Source: an uncultured Agathobacter sp. (lineage in GTDB: Bacteria > Bacillota > Clostridia > Lachnospirales > Lachnospiraceae). Taken from it: a stretch of DNA of 64,000 nt. The notes under the pieces are model-generated. The model searched no databases. It was not told the origin of the DNA and saw nothing but the letters and a program-made list of their open reading frames with translations. A program made the translations under genes and the position numbers. Of the stretch, positions 52,693 through 61,828 are shown piece after piece. Position 1 is the stretch's first letter. Each line of letters opens with the position of its first letter. The DNA lies in contig CAKRCS010000002.1 in NCBI GenBank assembly GCA_934307695.1, positions 189,350 to 253,349 on the forward strand, in the 5' to 3' direction.

Positions 52693-54063
52693 TTACTGTT
52701 TCTGTATTTTATCAAATGCGTGGTCGCCCGACAGTCCATCCTTTGCAAGCATGGTCTGCAAAACCTTCGCATCCGTTGTCGCATCGAGTACCGATTCCTG
52801 ATACATCTGGTTTAGAAGCTGTGCAAAAGATTCGTTGATCGTATCGATCGTCTTTTCCAGCTCATTCTTTGCCTGAAGGATCTCCTCATTCGGTGTCGGG
52901 ATGCTGTCAAACTCCTCGTAAGCCTCCACCAGCTTAAGCGTGGTCGGCAGATAGTAATCCATGAACTTCTGCATCTTCTCCATCTGCTTCGGATGCTCGC
53001 GCACACGCTGGAAAATCTCCTTTAACACCTGTTCAAGCGCGGAGAGTTTTTTCGATATGATCTCTCCCGGAATCCTGTCGTTCATCTGCCGGATGTGTCC
53101 GGTACACTCCTGCCCCTGATGGATCATCGCAGCAAGCGCCGGATTTTCCTTTTCCAGCTCCTCGCCCGGATCGTCAATTCCGCTTAGCTGTCTCCAGATT
53201 AGCTGCTCCTGTGTCAACGCACTGTCTGCTTTGCCATCTGCCTGTGCCACCGGTGCGGCCGCCTCATTGGTATTCCCCTGCTTTGCCGTAGCAGAAGCCG
53301 CTTTCGCCTCTGTGCCGAGTGCGGCACGTCTGCGCTCCACCTCCAGATACTCACGATACATCTGATCCGAAAGCATCAGACAGCTTTCCAGCCTGTCCAG
53401 ATGTCCCTGCGGGAACATCCCGATGGAAAGCATATTCTTGACATCCTTGCGGACGTAGGCTTCGCTCTTTCCTGTCTGTAAAGCAAGCTCTGCGATATTT
53501 ACATAGTCATGTCCATGCGCGATTGCAAGATAGCGCTCCGCCCTCGCTAAGCGTTTACGGTTGGACGCTCCCTTTGCAAGCATCCCGATGCTGCCGCCCA
53601 TGAGGATCGCGATAATGACACTACCGATAAGACCGGCGAGCGGTGATAATACTGCGACCGCAATGATCACAAAGATCAAAAGCCCAAGCGTGGTAAGACC
53701 TGTTCCAATCCCGCCGAATACGGTAAACAGCACGGATGAAATATCCCCTTTTCTGCGAAAGAGAACACGCGGAGCCTCGAAGCGGTACGGACGCGGATTT
53801 GTGCTCTGCTGCCTCTGCTCAAAGGTGACAGACCTTCCGTTTCTCTGGAACGTCGTGCTTCTGGTTGTGTACTGCTGCCGTGTGCTCTGCGTATTCACAG
53901 AGTCCCTGACCTGCTTTGCCTGAAACTTTGCCTCATCCACCACACTGTTGATCGTGTCGGAGAATACTTTTCCTAAATTTGAAAAATCACAGTTGCGGAT
54001 GGATTCTTCCACTGCCTGCCGGATCTCATTTCCCATTTCATTCCAGTTCTGACTGCTGCTCAT
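52693..54063 (-). CDS. XpaC-like membrane protein
   Basis: The 456-residue protein has a Gln/Arg/Thr-rich N-terminus, two adjacent transmembrane helices (about 112-160, with G-G-I-G-T-G-L-T-T-L-G-L-L), a K-R-L-A-R-A-E-R-Y-L segment followed by a predicted winged-helix-like stretch, and a long helical C-terminal half. The fold and the telA neighbour identify it as XpaC (5-bromo-4-chloroindolyl phosphate hydrolysis family). Despite the name, no phosphatase motif is visible. It probably works with TelA at the membrane, perhaps in envelope stress. GGAGTAATGT precedes the ATG. Confidence 0.85.
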   Translation of the reverse strand: MSSSQNWNEMGNEIRQAVEESIRNCDFSNLGKVFSDTINSVVDEAKFQAKQVRDSVNTQSTRQQYTTRSTTFQRNGRSVTFEQRQQSTNPRPYRFEAPRVLFRRKGDISSVLFTVFGGIGTGLTTLGLLIFVIIAVAVLSPLAGLIGSVIIAILMGGSIGMLAKGASNRKRLARAERYLAIAHGHDYVNIAELALQTGKSEAYVRKDVKNMLSIGMFPQGHLDRLESCLMLSDQMYREYLEVERRRAALGTEAKAASATAKQGNTNEAAAPVAQADGKADSALTQEQLIWRQLSGIDDPGEELEKENPALAAMIHQGQECTGHIRQMNDRIPGEIISKKLSALEQVLKEIFQRVREHPKQMEKMQKFMDYYLPTTLKLVEAYEEFDSIPTPNEEILQAKNELEKTIDTINESFAQLLNQMYQESVLDATTDAKVLQTMLAKDGLSGDHAFDKIQKQ

Positions 54064-54116
54064 ACATTACTCCATAAAACTTATTTCGTTCTCAGTATAA
54101 TAGTTTTGCCCGCAAA

Positions 54117-56504
54117 TTACAATGTTTGCTTGTCCCAAAATTGAAGTACCAGCTCCTCTATGTTCTGCGCCGAGCAGGTCTTACGGTCAGACCATTCCCT
54201 CGGATAGAGCAGATCGTAATCCCGCTGCAAAAAACGCTCGTCCAAAAGAAGTATCACGCCGCGGTCCTCCGAAGTCCGGATGACGCGCCCCGCAGCCTGA
54301 AGCACCTTGTTCATACCCGGATAACGGAATGCATAATCAAAGCCATTGCCATTTCTCTCATCATAGTAATTCTTTAAAATGGCGCGCTCATTGCTGATCT
54401 GCGGCAGCCCCGTTCCGACAACGATTGCGCCGATCAGCTGGTCCTTTTTCAGGTCAATTCCTTCCCCGAAGATGCCGCCCATCACGCAGAACGCCACCAG
54501 CGTATCGGTGCTTTCTGCGGAAAACTCCTCCAGAAAGGCTTCCCGCTCCTGCTCCCGCATTCCGTTTTTCTGGGCGATCAGGCGGATATTTTCTGCCTGC
54601 TCCTTTCGCAAAAGCCCGGCAAGTGCCTCCTGCACCTGTTCCATCAGCTTATAGGATGGAAAAAATGCCATGTAGTTTCCGCTCTTGCAACGGATCGTCC
54701 GGTAAATGTACTGCGCGATCCTGTCAAATTCCTCCGCACTTCTTCGCGTGTACTTCGTACTCACATCCCTGCCAAACAACAGCAGACGCTGATCCTGCTC
54801 AAAGGTACTCTCCGCGTAGATCGCATAGTTATCCTCCTTTTCCGAAAGCAGGCTCTTGTAATAGCTGATCGGCAGCAGCGTTGCGGAGAAAAAGATCGTT
54901 GCATCTGCCTTGTCCAGACATCTCTGCAGATTCTTCGAGGGATCCACGCAAAAGAGCTTTAAATAGAACTGCCCCTCCGCGCCAAGCTCCGTGTAGATCA
55001 CATAATGCTCATCCACAAGGTCGTAGATGTTCAAGAAATTTCTCACTGCAAAGTAGAAATCCAGCACGACATCCCTGCCGGCAATCTCGACCGGCTTTTG
55101 CAAAAAATCATCCAGATCGGTTGCCAGCCGCATGAGTGCGTACAAAAGCGGGCCAATATCGTCATAGATTTCATATCCATCGCATTCCCGCTTCATGTCA
55201 AGAAGTATCCGGTTGCACCGGTCAAGTCCCTTCGCGATCTTCTTATTATAAGGAGTGAGCAGCCGTTTCACCTGCAAAAAATCCTCCTTGCAGAGTCTGG
55301 CGCTGTACATCTCCCTGCTCCGCTCGACAAGATTGTGTGCCTCATCAATCAGAAAGAGATAATCGCCCCGTACACCCTCCTGAAAAAATCGTTTCAGATA
55401 GACATTCGGATCGAACACATAATTATAATCACAGATAATATCATCCGCCCAGGTGGCAACATCCAGACTCATCTCAAACGGGCACACCTGAAAGTTCTCC
55501 GCCTGCGCAAGGATCTCCTCCCTCGTAAAGCTGTCCGACTTTTGCAGCAGGTCATACACGGCATCGTTTACCCGGTCATAATGCCCCTTCGCATAAGGAC
55601 AGTGCAGCGGATTACAGTCCATCTCCTCGCACATGCAAAGCTTCTCCTTCGCGGTCAGATGGATCATCTTTGCCTTGTAGCCGTGCTCCATCAAAAGAAG
55701 GAAGGTCTCCTTGGCAACGGTCGCCGTGATCGTCTTTGCCGTCAGGTAGAAGATGCGGTCTGCCAGCTCCTCCCCGACCGCCTTAACTGCCGGGAAAATC
55801 GTGGAGATCGTCTTGCCGACACCTGTTGGTGCCTGTATGAACAGGTTCTTTTTGCGTGCAATCGTCCGGTAGACATCCCCGACCAGCTTCTTCTGTCCCT
55901 TGCGGTACGGGAATGGAAATTGCAGCTCCTTTATGGATTCCTGCCGCACAAGCCGCCACTCATATTCAAAATCCGTCCATTTCTTATAGGAAGCGATCAG
56001 ATTGTCAAACCAGAGCTTTAGCTCCTCATAAGAAATGATCTCACGGAATATCTTACGATCCTCGTCATCAAGGTTGCAGTACGTCATCTGGATTCCGATA
56101 CGATCCAGCAGATTCTCCATTGCAAAAATATACGCATAGCACATTGCCTGTGCCTTGTGCACATAGATTGGCTGCTCAAATGCGCTGACGTTGGCATACA
56201 TGCCCTTGATCTCATCGATATAGGTCAGTTTTCCGTCCTCTGTCTCCTCGGTAAAGATTCCATCTGCCCTGCCCTCGACCACAAGTGCATACTTCTCCTC
56301 ATCGATTGTCACAGAAAGCGGAACCTCCGCCATGTAGCTGCCACCCTGCTCAGACTGGATCTTTCGGTGAATGCGGCTGCCCTCCTGCATTGCCTCCGGG
56401 CTCTGCAGCTTTCCGTGCCGGTTGTCAATATCCCCCTCTCGGAAAATAAACTCTACAAGGTTACGCACCGAAGTATGAAATTCCCGCTTCTTTGTATCGT
56501 CCAA
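54117..56504 (-). CDS. PD-(D/E)XK nuclease-XPD/DinG-type helicase fusion
   Basis: The product, 795 residues from the TTG at 56504 (AGAGGACAGGAA upstream), joins two parts. Residues about 1-165 are Cas4/RecB-like, with H-x-x-I/K, G-R-A-D-G-I and the nuclease core D-E-I-K-G. An XPD/DinG helicase follows: Walker A A-P-T-G-V-G-K-T, four cysteines suited to a 4Fe-4S cluster (K-L-C-M-C-x4-D-C-N-P-L-H-C, then V-C-P-F), L-I-D-E-A-H-N, and motif VI Q-A-A-G-R-V-I-R. It probably repairs or processes structured DNA. Another TTG 14 codons upstream is possible. Confidence 0.85.
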   Translation of the reverse strand: MDDTKKREFHTSVRNLVEFIFREGDIDNRHGKLQSPEAMQEGSRIHRKIQSEQGGSYMAEVPLSVTIDEEKYALVVEGRADGIFTEETEDGKLTYIDEIKGMYANVSAFEQPIYVHKAQAMCYAYIFAMENLLDRIGIQMTYCNLDDEDRKIFREIISYEELKLWFDNLIASYKKWTDFEYEWRLVRQESIKELQFPFPYRKGQKKLVGDVYRTIARKKNLFIQAPTGVGKTISTIFPAVKAVGEELADRIFYLTAKTITATVAKETFLLLMEHGYKAKMIHLTAKEKLCMCEEMDCNPLHCPYAKGHYDRVNDAVYDLLQKSDSFTREEILAQAENFQVCPFEMSLDVATWADDIICDYNYVFDPNVYLKRFFQEGVRGDYLFLIDEAHNLVERSREMYSARLCKEDFLQVKRLLTPYNKKIAKGLDRCNRILLDMKRECDGYEIYDDIGPLLYALMRLATDLDDFLQKPVEIAGRDVVLDFYFAVRNFLNIYDLVDEHYVIYTELGAEGQFYLKLFCVDPSKNLQRCLDKADATIFFSATLLPISYYKSLLSEKEDNYAIYAESTFEQDQRLLLFGRDVSTKYTRRSAEEFDRIAQYIYRTIRCKSGNYMAFFPSYKLMEQVQEALAGLLRKEQAENIRLIAQKNGMREQEREAFLEEFSAESTDTLVAFCVMGGIFGEGIDLKKDQLIGAIVVGTGLPQISNERAILKNYYDERNGNGFDYAFRYPGMNKVLQAAGRVIRTSEDRGVILLLDERFLQRDYDLLYPREWSDRKTCSAQNIEELVLQFWDKQTL

Positions 56505-56549
56505 TTCCTGTCCTCTTCTCTCGCTCTGCTTTGCTTTTCCGCACAACAG

Positions 56550-56602
56550 AATTTTCCTATAAAATAAAAAAATTGCCCTGCTCCCATAAGGAGCAAGGCA
56601 TC
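56550..56602 (-). terminator. Terminator of the HPr-like gene with a half repeat
   Basis: On the minus strand GCCTTGCTCC pairs with GGGAGCAGGGC around TTAT, followed by AATTTTTTTATTTTATAGG. The last part (56550-56566) resembles one arm of the palindromic intergenic repeat. Confidence 0.88.
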
Positions 56603-56624
56603 CCTTTCGCCTGATACTATTGTA

Positions 56625-56858
56625 TTATGCAGCAGCAAATTTAGCAATAATATTCTCAAAGTTCTCATTCCATCCATTATAGCGGACACGAAGGCTCTTT
56701 TTCAAGCCAAAGCCCAGCATACCGAGGATGGATTTCGCGTCAACAACCGCGCGGTTCCCATATACATCAATATCAAAATCACATGCCTCTGCAGCATTTA
56801 CGAAATCCCGTATATCCTGCATTTCATCAAAGATAACAACTTTCTCCTTCTCATGCAT
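56625..56858 (-). CDS. HPr-family-like protein lacking the active-site histidine
   Basis: The 77-residue protein keeps the HPr outline: an N-terminal strand, the first helix, and V-V-D-A-K-S-I-L-G-M-L-G-F with a serine at about residue 43, equal to the regulatory Ser46 site. The region that should read G-I-H-A-R-P-A is M-Q-D-I-R-D-F-V-N-A-A, so the His15 phosphorylated by PTS enzyme I is missing. It cannot be a normal PTS carrier; a Crh-like regulatory role with CcpA is possible. The ATG at 56858 has GGAG 10 bases upstream. A cre-like site lies about 150 bases upstream of the start. Confidence 0.82.
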   Translation of the reverse strand: MHEKEKVVIFDEMQDIRDFVNAAEACDFDIDVYGNRAVVDAKSILGMLGFGLKKSLRVRYNGWNENFENIIAKFAAA

Positions 56859-57008
56859 ATCAATCACACTCCTTCTTGTGGTCTAATTGCCTGCACCTAT
56901 CAGGTTTCTAAGTTGATGCGATTATGACACGATTTCTTTTTAATGTCAAAAAAAGTCGTTAGGTACTATAGTCACAGTTTGTTAGTCAGATTATCCAAAA
57001 ATGCATGT

Positions 57009-57022
57009 TTATGCAAACGTTT
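57009..57022. promoter_or_regulatory. cre-like site (CcpA operator) upstream of the HPr-like gene
   Basis: TGCAAACGTTTTCA agrees with the consensus TGWAARCGYTWWCW at 13 of 14 positions. It lies in the 269-base gap between two minus-strand genes, upstream of the HPr-like gene. The remainder of that gap is AT-rich with no other clear element. Confidence 0.65.
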
Positions 57023-57127
57023 TCAAACAAATCTCCACATACTTTTTCGCTAATTTTCGTTTTGTTGTGATATTTGTGCAAAATGCCCTTTGAGCAAACA
57101 AGTTGCGCAAGCATTTTGCAAAAAATT

Positions 57128-57400
57128 TCAACTGTAATAAAGATCCATCACCGGCCGTATCTCTTTGTTTAACTGTGCATCTGTATACACGCACCGCATG
57201 ACCGCCTGTCGGATCTGTCGTTCAAAGACAGTGCCTTCGCACTTCGTCAGAACCTCCCGCAGGGTAAGCTGTACAAGCTGTGTCTCGTTTGTCTTTGGAT
57301 CTTTCACAAGCCCCTCATATACCTTGTAATTGTAGTTCTTGCTAACCACGTCATAGTTCGTCAGGGCATATGCTTTCCATTCCTTGTATGACATTGCCAT
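57128..57400 (-). CDS. Small hypothetical protein
   Basis: The 90-residue protein matches no family I recognise. It starts M-A-M-S-Y-K-E-W-K-A-Y-A-L, has Q-L-V-Q-L-T-L-R-E-V-L in the middle, and ends in a helical, charged stretch finishing P-V-M-D-L-Y-Y-S. It has no signal peptide, transmembrane segment or metal motif; two cysteines are not paired as a motif. AGAGGTATAGCC precedes the ATG. It stands between the esterase gene and the HPr-like gene on the same strand. Its coding bias looks like its neighbours, so it is probably real. Confidence 0.65.
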   Translation of the reverse strand: MAMSYKEWKAYALTNYDVVSKNYNYKVYEGLVKDPKTNETQLVQLTLREVLTKCEGTVFERQIRQAVMRCVYTDAQLNKEIRPVMDLYYS

Positions 57401-57471
57401 TTCGGCTATACCTCTTCTTACTTCATCCGGTAATTCTTCGGATACTCTTATCCATTCAATACCTTATAAAA

Positions 57472-59034
57472 CTAATTAAAAATGCGTCCCTGTCTGCTTC
57501 CATAAGCGACTGCCCCATCCGCTTTGTCGGTGCGGAAAGGTGCCATTGGCAGGTGATTGCTGCCAAATACGGCCACCTTGCGGTAATTCGTCCAGCAATA
57601 TCTTGCACATACCGGCTTTGGCACTTCTGCCGCCGAAAGAACGATCTTATTTCCATCCGCGTATGCCTTTGCCTGATAATAGTGTCTGTCCGCTCCTGCA
57701 AGCTCAAATCCAAGATCGTCCTCACTCTCAAACACGATACCATCCTCAGCATGGTCAAACTCCGTGACAAGCCGGTCATCCTCGATATGGTAGTCGCGGT
57801 AGATCGGTCCAAACGCCTCTTTCTCTTTGATTTTCCTGTATACGCTGTAAAGTGCCTGCAGGGCAAGCCGTTCTCCGACCGGCTTCTTGTCAAGTGGATG
57901 GATGTTGCGATCCTCGCCAAGCTCCAATGTCACTGCGATTCCCGTATTCCTTACGGTCTGGAATACACGCATCTGCGCCTCGCGTAAAAACGCCCAGTTC
58001 TGGTAATCATCCTCGCCCTCATTGCGGAATACCGGAAGCTGCACGATAAGGAATGGAAGCGTATCGTCCTTCCAGTCCTTTCTCCACTGCCGGATCAAAG
58101 CAGTAAGGAGCGTATCGTAGATACGCGGTTTGTGGTCGTCCTCCTCCGCCTGATAATAGAGAAAGCCTGCCAGTGTATACGGCATCACTCTCTGTAACAT
58201 CGTCTCATACAGACCGCACGGTCTCGTAAAGTTGCGCGGTCCCATCGGTCCCGGATACTGGTTCTCTCCAAATAGCGCAATTGCCTCATCCCAGTTTGCA
58301 TCCGGATTCGTCTTATAATACTCACCCACCTGCCTGTCAAATCTCGCTTGATACTCCACATAAGCCTGATATTCCTTCAGGTAAGTCTCCTCGTCCTGTC
58401 CATCGGTTGCCTTGTCGTACTCCTCCAGATAAGAAGAAAGTGACTTATACTCCTCTAAAGCCTTTCTACCCATCCAGCAGGACGCACTCGTACCGCCCCA
58501 GTTACAGCCGATGATTCCGACGGTGACTCCAAGCTCCTTTGCAATGCGCTCTGCAAAGAAATATCCTACTGCTGACCACTTTGCACAAGCCTCCGGCGTA
58601 AAAAGCTCCCATGTGCTTGTCCGCTCAGCCTCTGCAAGCTCCTCTCCGAGCCATGCGACCTTCGGTGTGTAATAGAAACGTACGCTGCCTGGTGTGGCAT
58701 TCTTTACGATCTGCCCGCCGCCCTTGCAGTTCTGCAGCTCAAACTCCATGTTGGACTGTCCTCCGGCAAGCCACACCTCGCCGATCATAACCTCCTCAAA
58801 GGTTATACAATCCTTCCCGGAAGTGATCTCAAGCCGGTACGGTCCGCCCGCCTCCTGCGGTGGAAGCTCGGCATACCACCTGCCATCGGCAACGTCCTGC
58901 TCCACACATACCTCTTGCTCTTGTCCGTGCAGCCGGATACTTACGGAAGGAGCATCACTGCCGCCCCATACAGCGATTCTCTTATTGCGCTGTAACACCA
59001 TATAATCACTAAAAATAGCGGCTGTTGTTAACAT
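57472..59034 (-). CDS. SGNH-type sialate O-acetylesterase family protein
   Basis: The 520-residue cytoplasmic-looking enzyme has an N-terminal jelly-roll-like region (I-F-S-D-Y-M-V-L-Q-R, about 5-80), then the catalytic domain with block I G-G-Q-S-N-M-E-F near residue 93, a conserved G-C-N-W-G-G-T-S-A-S-C-W block, Y-Y-Q-A-E-E-D-D and the catalytic His in N-I-H-P-L-D-K. Family members remove O-acetyl groups from sialic acid or xylan. No signal peptide is visible, so the substrate is probably taken up first. The start overlaps the end of the upstream EAL gene by 7 bases. GGGAAAGAGAA precedes the ATG. Confidence 0.9.
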   Translation of the reverse strand: MLTTAAIFSDYMVLQRNKRIAVWGGSDAPSVSIRLHGQEQEVCVEQDVADGRWYAELPPQEAGGPYRLEITSGKDCITFEEVMIGEVWLAGGQSNMEFELQNCKGGGQIVKNATPGSVRFYYTPKVAWLGEELAEAERTSTWELFTPEACAKWSAVGYFFAERIAKELGVTVGIIGCNWGGTSASCWMGRKALEEYKSLSSYLEEYDKATDGQDEETYLKEYQAYVEYQARFDRQVGEYYKTNPDANWDEAIALFGENQYPGPMGPRNFTRPCGLYETMLQRVMPYTLAGFLYYQAEEDDHKPRIYDTLLTALIRQWRKDWKDDTLPFLIVQLPVFRNEGEDDYQNWAFLREAQMRVFQTVRNTGIAVTLELGEDRNIHPLDKKPVGERLALQALYSVYRKIKEKEAFGPIYRDYHIEDDRLVTEFDHAEDGIVFESEDDLGFELAGADRHYYQAKAYADGNKIVLSAAEVPKPVCARYCWTNYRKVAVFGSNHLPMAPFRTDKADGAVAYGSRQGRIFN

Positions 59035-61547
59035 TTCTCTTTCCCTGCCCTTAATTCTTCGTTCCTGATATATTCTTCAAACTGTCCAACCGTCAGCGGC
59101 TTTGAATAGTAATAGCCCTGTATGTAATCACCGCCCAGTGAAGAAATACGCTCCACCTGTGCCTCGGTCTCAACGCCCTCTGCAACGGTCTTTAACTGCA
59201 TCATCTTCGCAAGCTGCATGGAAAATTCCAATACACTCTTGTCGGACTTCGGATCGTCATTGCGGATCAGGCTCATGTCAAGCTTCATGACATCAAGATC
59301 CAGATCACTTAACGCGGTCATGGATGAATAACCGGTTCCGAAATCATCCAGCTCCACAACAAATCCGTTCTCATGAAACTTGCGGATCGTCTCACTGATC
59401 CGCTGCGGATTGTCGGAATATGCGGACTCCGTAACTTCAACGTGGAAGTTCTCATGTGCCACCCCATACTTATCCAGAAGCTTGATGACTTTTTCGGCAA
59501 GAAGCTCGTCCTCAAAATCCCTGCGGGATACATTGACGGACACCGGAACGATGCGCAATCCCTGCTCCTCCCAGCTCTTAAGTGTCTTGCACACCTCTTC
59601 CCATACATAATAGTCTAACTTGCAGATAAAGCCGTTCTGCTCAAACAGAGGGATAAATACGCCCGGATTCATAAAGCCAAGCTCCGGATGTATCCACCGG
59701 ATCAAGGCCTCCGCCCCATTGGTGCGGTTGCTGTGCAGATCAAACTTCGGCTGATAATATACAACAAACTGGTGCTCTGCCAAAGCCTGCTGCGCATTCT
59801 CCGCAACCTGACGCTGTACGAGCAGCTCTTTTCTTAGCACATCGTCATATTCTGACAGAAACACCTCGTAATTGTTCTTGATCTTTTGTATTGCAAGCAG
59901 CGCCCGGTCATACATTCCCTGCGGGCGCAAAGAAGTTTTTCGTCTGATGTGGTACAGACCGTGTTTTACAACGACATTCTGTACCGGGAAATCCAGTCCC
60001 ATATCCGGCAGCTTCGTGATCTCGTAGATCTTCGGGAGTGTTGTTTTGAGAACAAGTGCAGCAAACTTATCCCCCTCGATTCTTCCCTGAAAAATGATTC
60101 CATCAAATGGCTTTTTACCGGTTGCAAGACGCTTGATGACCTCATCGCCCATCTCAAATCCGTATTTCTCATTGATTATCTTAAGTCCCTGAATGTCACA
60201 CGCCCACATAACGTAGTCTTCGTTCGGGTAATCCTTCAGATGCTGCTCAACCTTTCGGAAGAAGAAGTCCTTCTCATACAGTCCCGTAAGAGAGTCCTTC
60301 TCCATCGTTGTGAGCATGGTTGTGGACTCGCGCAGGCGGATGATACTTTTGACACGGTTCAAAACAATATCCGCATTGTACGGCTTGACAAGAAAATCCG
60401 ATGCTCCAAGGTCAAAGCAGTTCACCTCGATCACATTGACACTCGCCTGATCATCGATATTGATTTCCGTCGTCACAATGATCGGGATGCTGCTGTACTG
60501 ACGGATGCGTTTCATCTGCCGGATCAGCTCATAGCCGTCCATACAAGGCATCTGAAGCTCGGTCAGAACCACCGCAATATCCACATAAGACTCATCTAAG
60601 ATCTTTAATGCTTCCTGTCCGTTCGCCGCCTGAAGTACCTCATACTGTGCAGACAGTATCTCGTACAGAAGCTGCCGGTTCGTATCACCATTCTCAACAA
60701 TCAGAACCTTCCTGCCAACATGGTTAAACTGGAACTCTGTGGTCTTTTCGGCACTTACATCCGCAAAGCCCGCAACCGCCTGATGCAGTTCTCCCGGTTC
60801 GCCGAGATTTGCTATCTTAAAGCGGAATACCAGCTCTCTCCCCCCACGCATAACACGGTATTCGTGCGAATACGCCAGTGCATCCTTCAGTTGCTTCTTC
60901 AGAAACTCATACTGCGTAACCGCAAACATATCCTCCTTGTCCTCTTCCATGACAACTGCATTGATATAGGCGGTCATGGCAGCCTCATAGGTCGGCCTCG
61001 TGCGGAAATAGGCTCCAAACTTCTTCTCAATTGCAGGGTTCAGCCGAAACGGATGGATCTCATTTTTATCGAAATCGACATAATAGATTGCGCCATAGTT
61101 CTCACTCAAGCCGCGCAGCAGCGCATCAAAGTGCACATAGTCCTGAGCCATTTTACTGCCGGTCTGCTTGATGAGCATATAAACATTCTGCTGTTCCTCG
61201 GAATAATCCTCTGCCGGAACGATCTCCAGATGAATCGGCTTATAAGCATCCCCCACCTTATAACGGAACTGTGTCTCATAGGACTCCTGTCCCTGATACT
61301 TGCTTAAGAACTGGCAGATAAACGAAATATTGACATACTCTATAAAATCCAGCACGTCCTCCGCGTATACGAATTCACTCTTTGCATAAGTATCCCAGAG
61401 CTTCCGGAATCCGCTATGGCTCTCATGATCATTTCCCAGTCCCTTCAGCTTTCCAAGCCCATTATTGAGAATAATAAACGTATCATCTGTAAGATTTACT
61501 TTTACTACCAGATAACAGCTTTGAATAATTTGTTCCAATTCCGGCAT
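59028..61547 (-). CDS. REC-GGDEF-EAL protein with degenerate REC and GGDEF, likely c-di-GMP phosphodiesterase
   Basis: The 839-residue protein has an N-terminal PAS-like sensory region (1-270), a receiver domain (about 278-405), a GGDEF-like domain (about 412-565) and a C-terminal EAL domain (about 585-830). In the receiver the phosphoacceptor position is E330 (V-V-L-T-E-L-Q-M-P) instead of Asp, although K388 remains. The GGDEF motif reads E-G-D-K-F (491-495), so cyclase activity is unlikely. EAL is intact: Q-P-K-F-D, G-A-E-A-L-I-R-W (613-615), D-D-F-G-T-G-Y and K-L-D. No transmembrane helices are seen. AAAAGGGGTTAGCAA precedes the ATG. Confidence 0.92.
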   Translation of the reverse strand: MPELEQIIQSCYLVVKVNLTDDTFIILNNGLGKLKGLGNDHESHSGFRKLWDTYAKSEFVYAEDVLDFIEYVNISFICQFLSKYQGQESYETQFRYKVGDAYKPIHLEIVPAEDYSEEQQNVYMLIKQTGSKMAQDYVHFDALLRGLSENYGAIYYVDFDKNEIHPFRLNPAIEKKFGAYFRTRPTYEAAMTAYINAVVMEEDKEDMFAVTQYEFLKKQLKDALAYSHEYRVMRGGRELVFRFKIANLGEPGELHQAVAGFADVSAEKTTEFQFNHVGRKVLIVENGDTNRQLLYEILSAQYEVLQAANGQEALKILDESYVDIAVVLTELQMPCMDGYELIRQMKRIRQYSSIPIIVTTEINIDDQASVNVIEVNCFDLGASDFLVKPYNADIVLNRVKSIIRLRESTTMLTTMEKDSLTGLYEKDFFFRKVEQHLKDYPNEDYVMWACDIQGLKIINEKYGFEMGDEVIKRLATGKKPFDGIIFQGRIEGDKFAALVLKTTLPKIYEITKLPDMGLDFPVQNVVVKHGLYHIRRKTSLRPQGMYDRALLAIQKIKNNYEVFLSEYDDVLRKELLVQRQVAENAQQALAEHQFVVYYQPKFDLHSNRTNGAEALIRWIHPELGFMNPGVFIPLFEQNGFICKLDYYVWEEVCKTLKSWEEQGLRIVPVSVNVSRRDFEDELLAEKVIKLLDKYGVAHENFHVEVTESAYSDNPQRISETIRKFHENGFVVELDDFGTGYSSMTALSDLDLDVMKLDMSLIRNDDPKSDKSVLEFSMQLAKMMQLKTVAEGVETEAQVERISSLGGDYIQGYYYSKPLTVGQFEEYIRNEELRAGKEKC

Positions 61548-61667
61548 TTGCTAACCCCTTTTCTTATATGCCAAACACATGACCTGATCAATAAACCTAT
61601 TATTCCTTTTAATTGTCATTCTAACAAACATGGAAAAAAATAGCAACCATCTTCCAGCTATTACCTA

Positions 61668-61696
61668 TTGCGAATTTATTACATAATTGTTACAAT
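61668..61696 (+). promoter_or_regulatory. Promoter of the 24-codon peptide gene
   Basis: TTGCGA (61668-61673), exactly 17 bases, TACAAT (61691-61696), 46 bases upstream of the GTG start codon. Confidence 0.6.
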
Positions 61697-61742
61697 TCTT
61701 TTGTGCTTAGCTAAGGCAATAAAAAATAAGGAGGACGATACT

Positions 61743-61817
61743 GTGTGTTACATTTTCATCAATAGCTGTTCCGAGTTATTTAACAATCTTTGCAATTTCT
61801 TCAAATTCGGCTGCTAA
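61743..61817 (+). CDS. 24-residue cysteine-containing peptide
   Basis: A GTG start at 61743 has AAGGAGG exactly 8 bases upstream, a promoter-like pair before it and a strong terminator 11 bases after the stop codon, so this tiny gene has all signals of its own. The peptide has Cys at positions 2, 9, 17 and 24, evenly spaced, between aromatic and Asn-rich segments (Y-I-F-I-N-S, E-L-F-N-N-L, N-F-F-K-F-G). It has one Glu and one Lys and is otherwise hydrophobic. Function is unknown: a membrane-acting peptide, a type I toxin or a metal-binding peptide are possible. It is divergent from the upstream EAL gene. Confidence 0.6.
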   Translation: MCYIFINSCSELFNNLCNFFKFGC

Positions 61818-61828
61818 TATTTAAGTAG

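Noticed and set aside
55005..56021. Plus-strand frame of 338 codons inside the helicase gene
   Set aside because: Antisense to helicase motifs including Walker A and the Fe-S cysteines; no ribosome binding site or family match.
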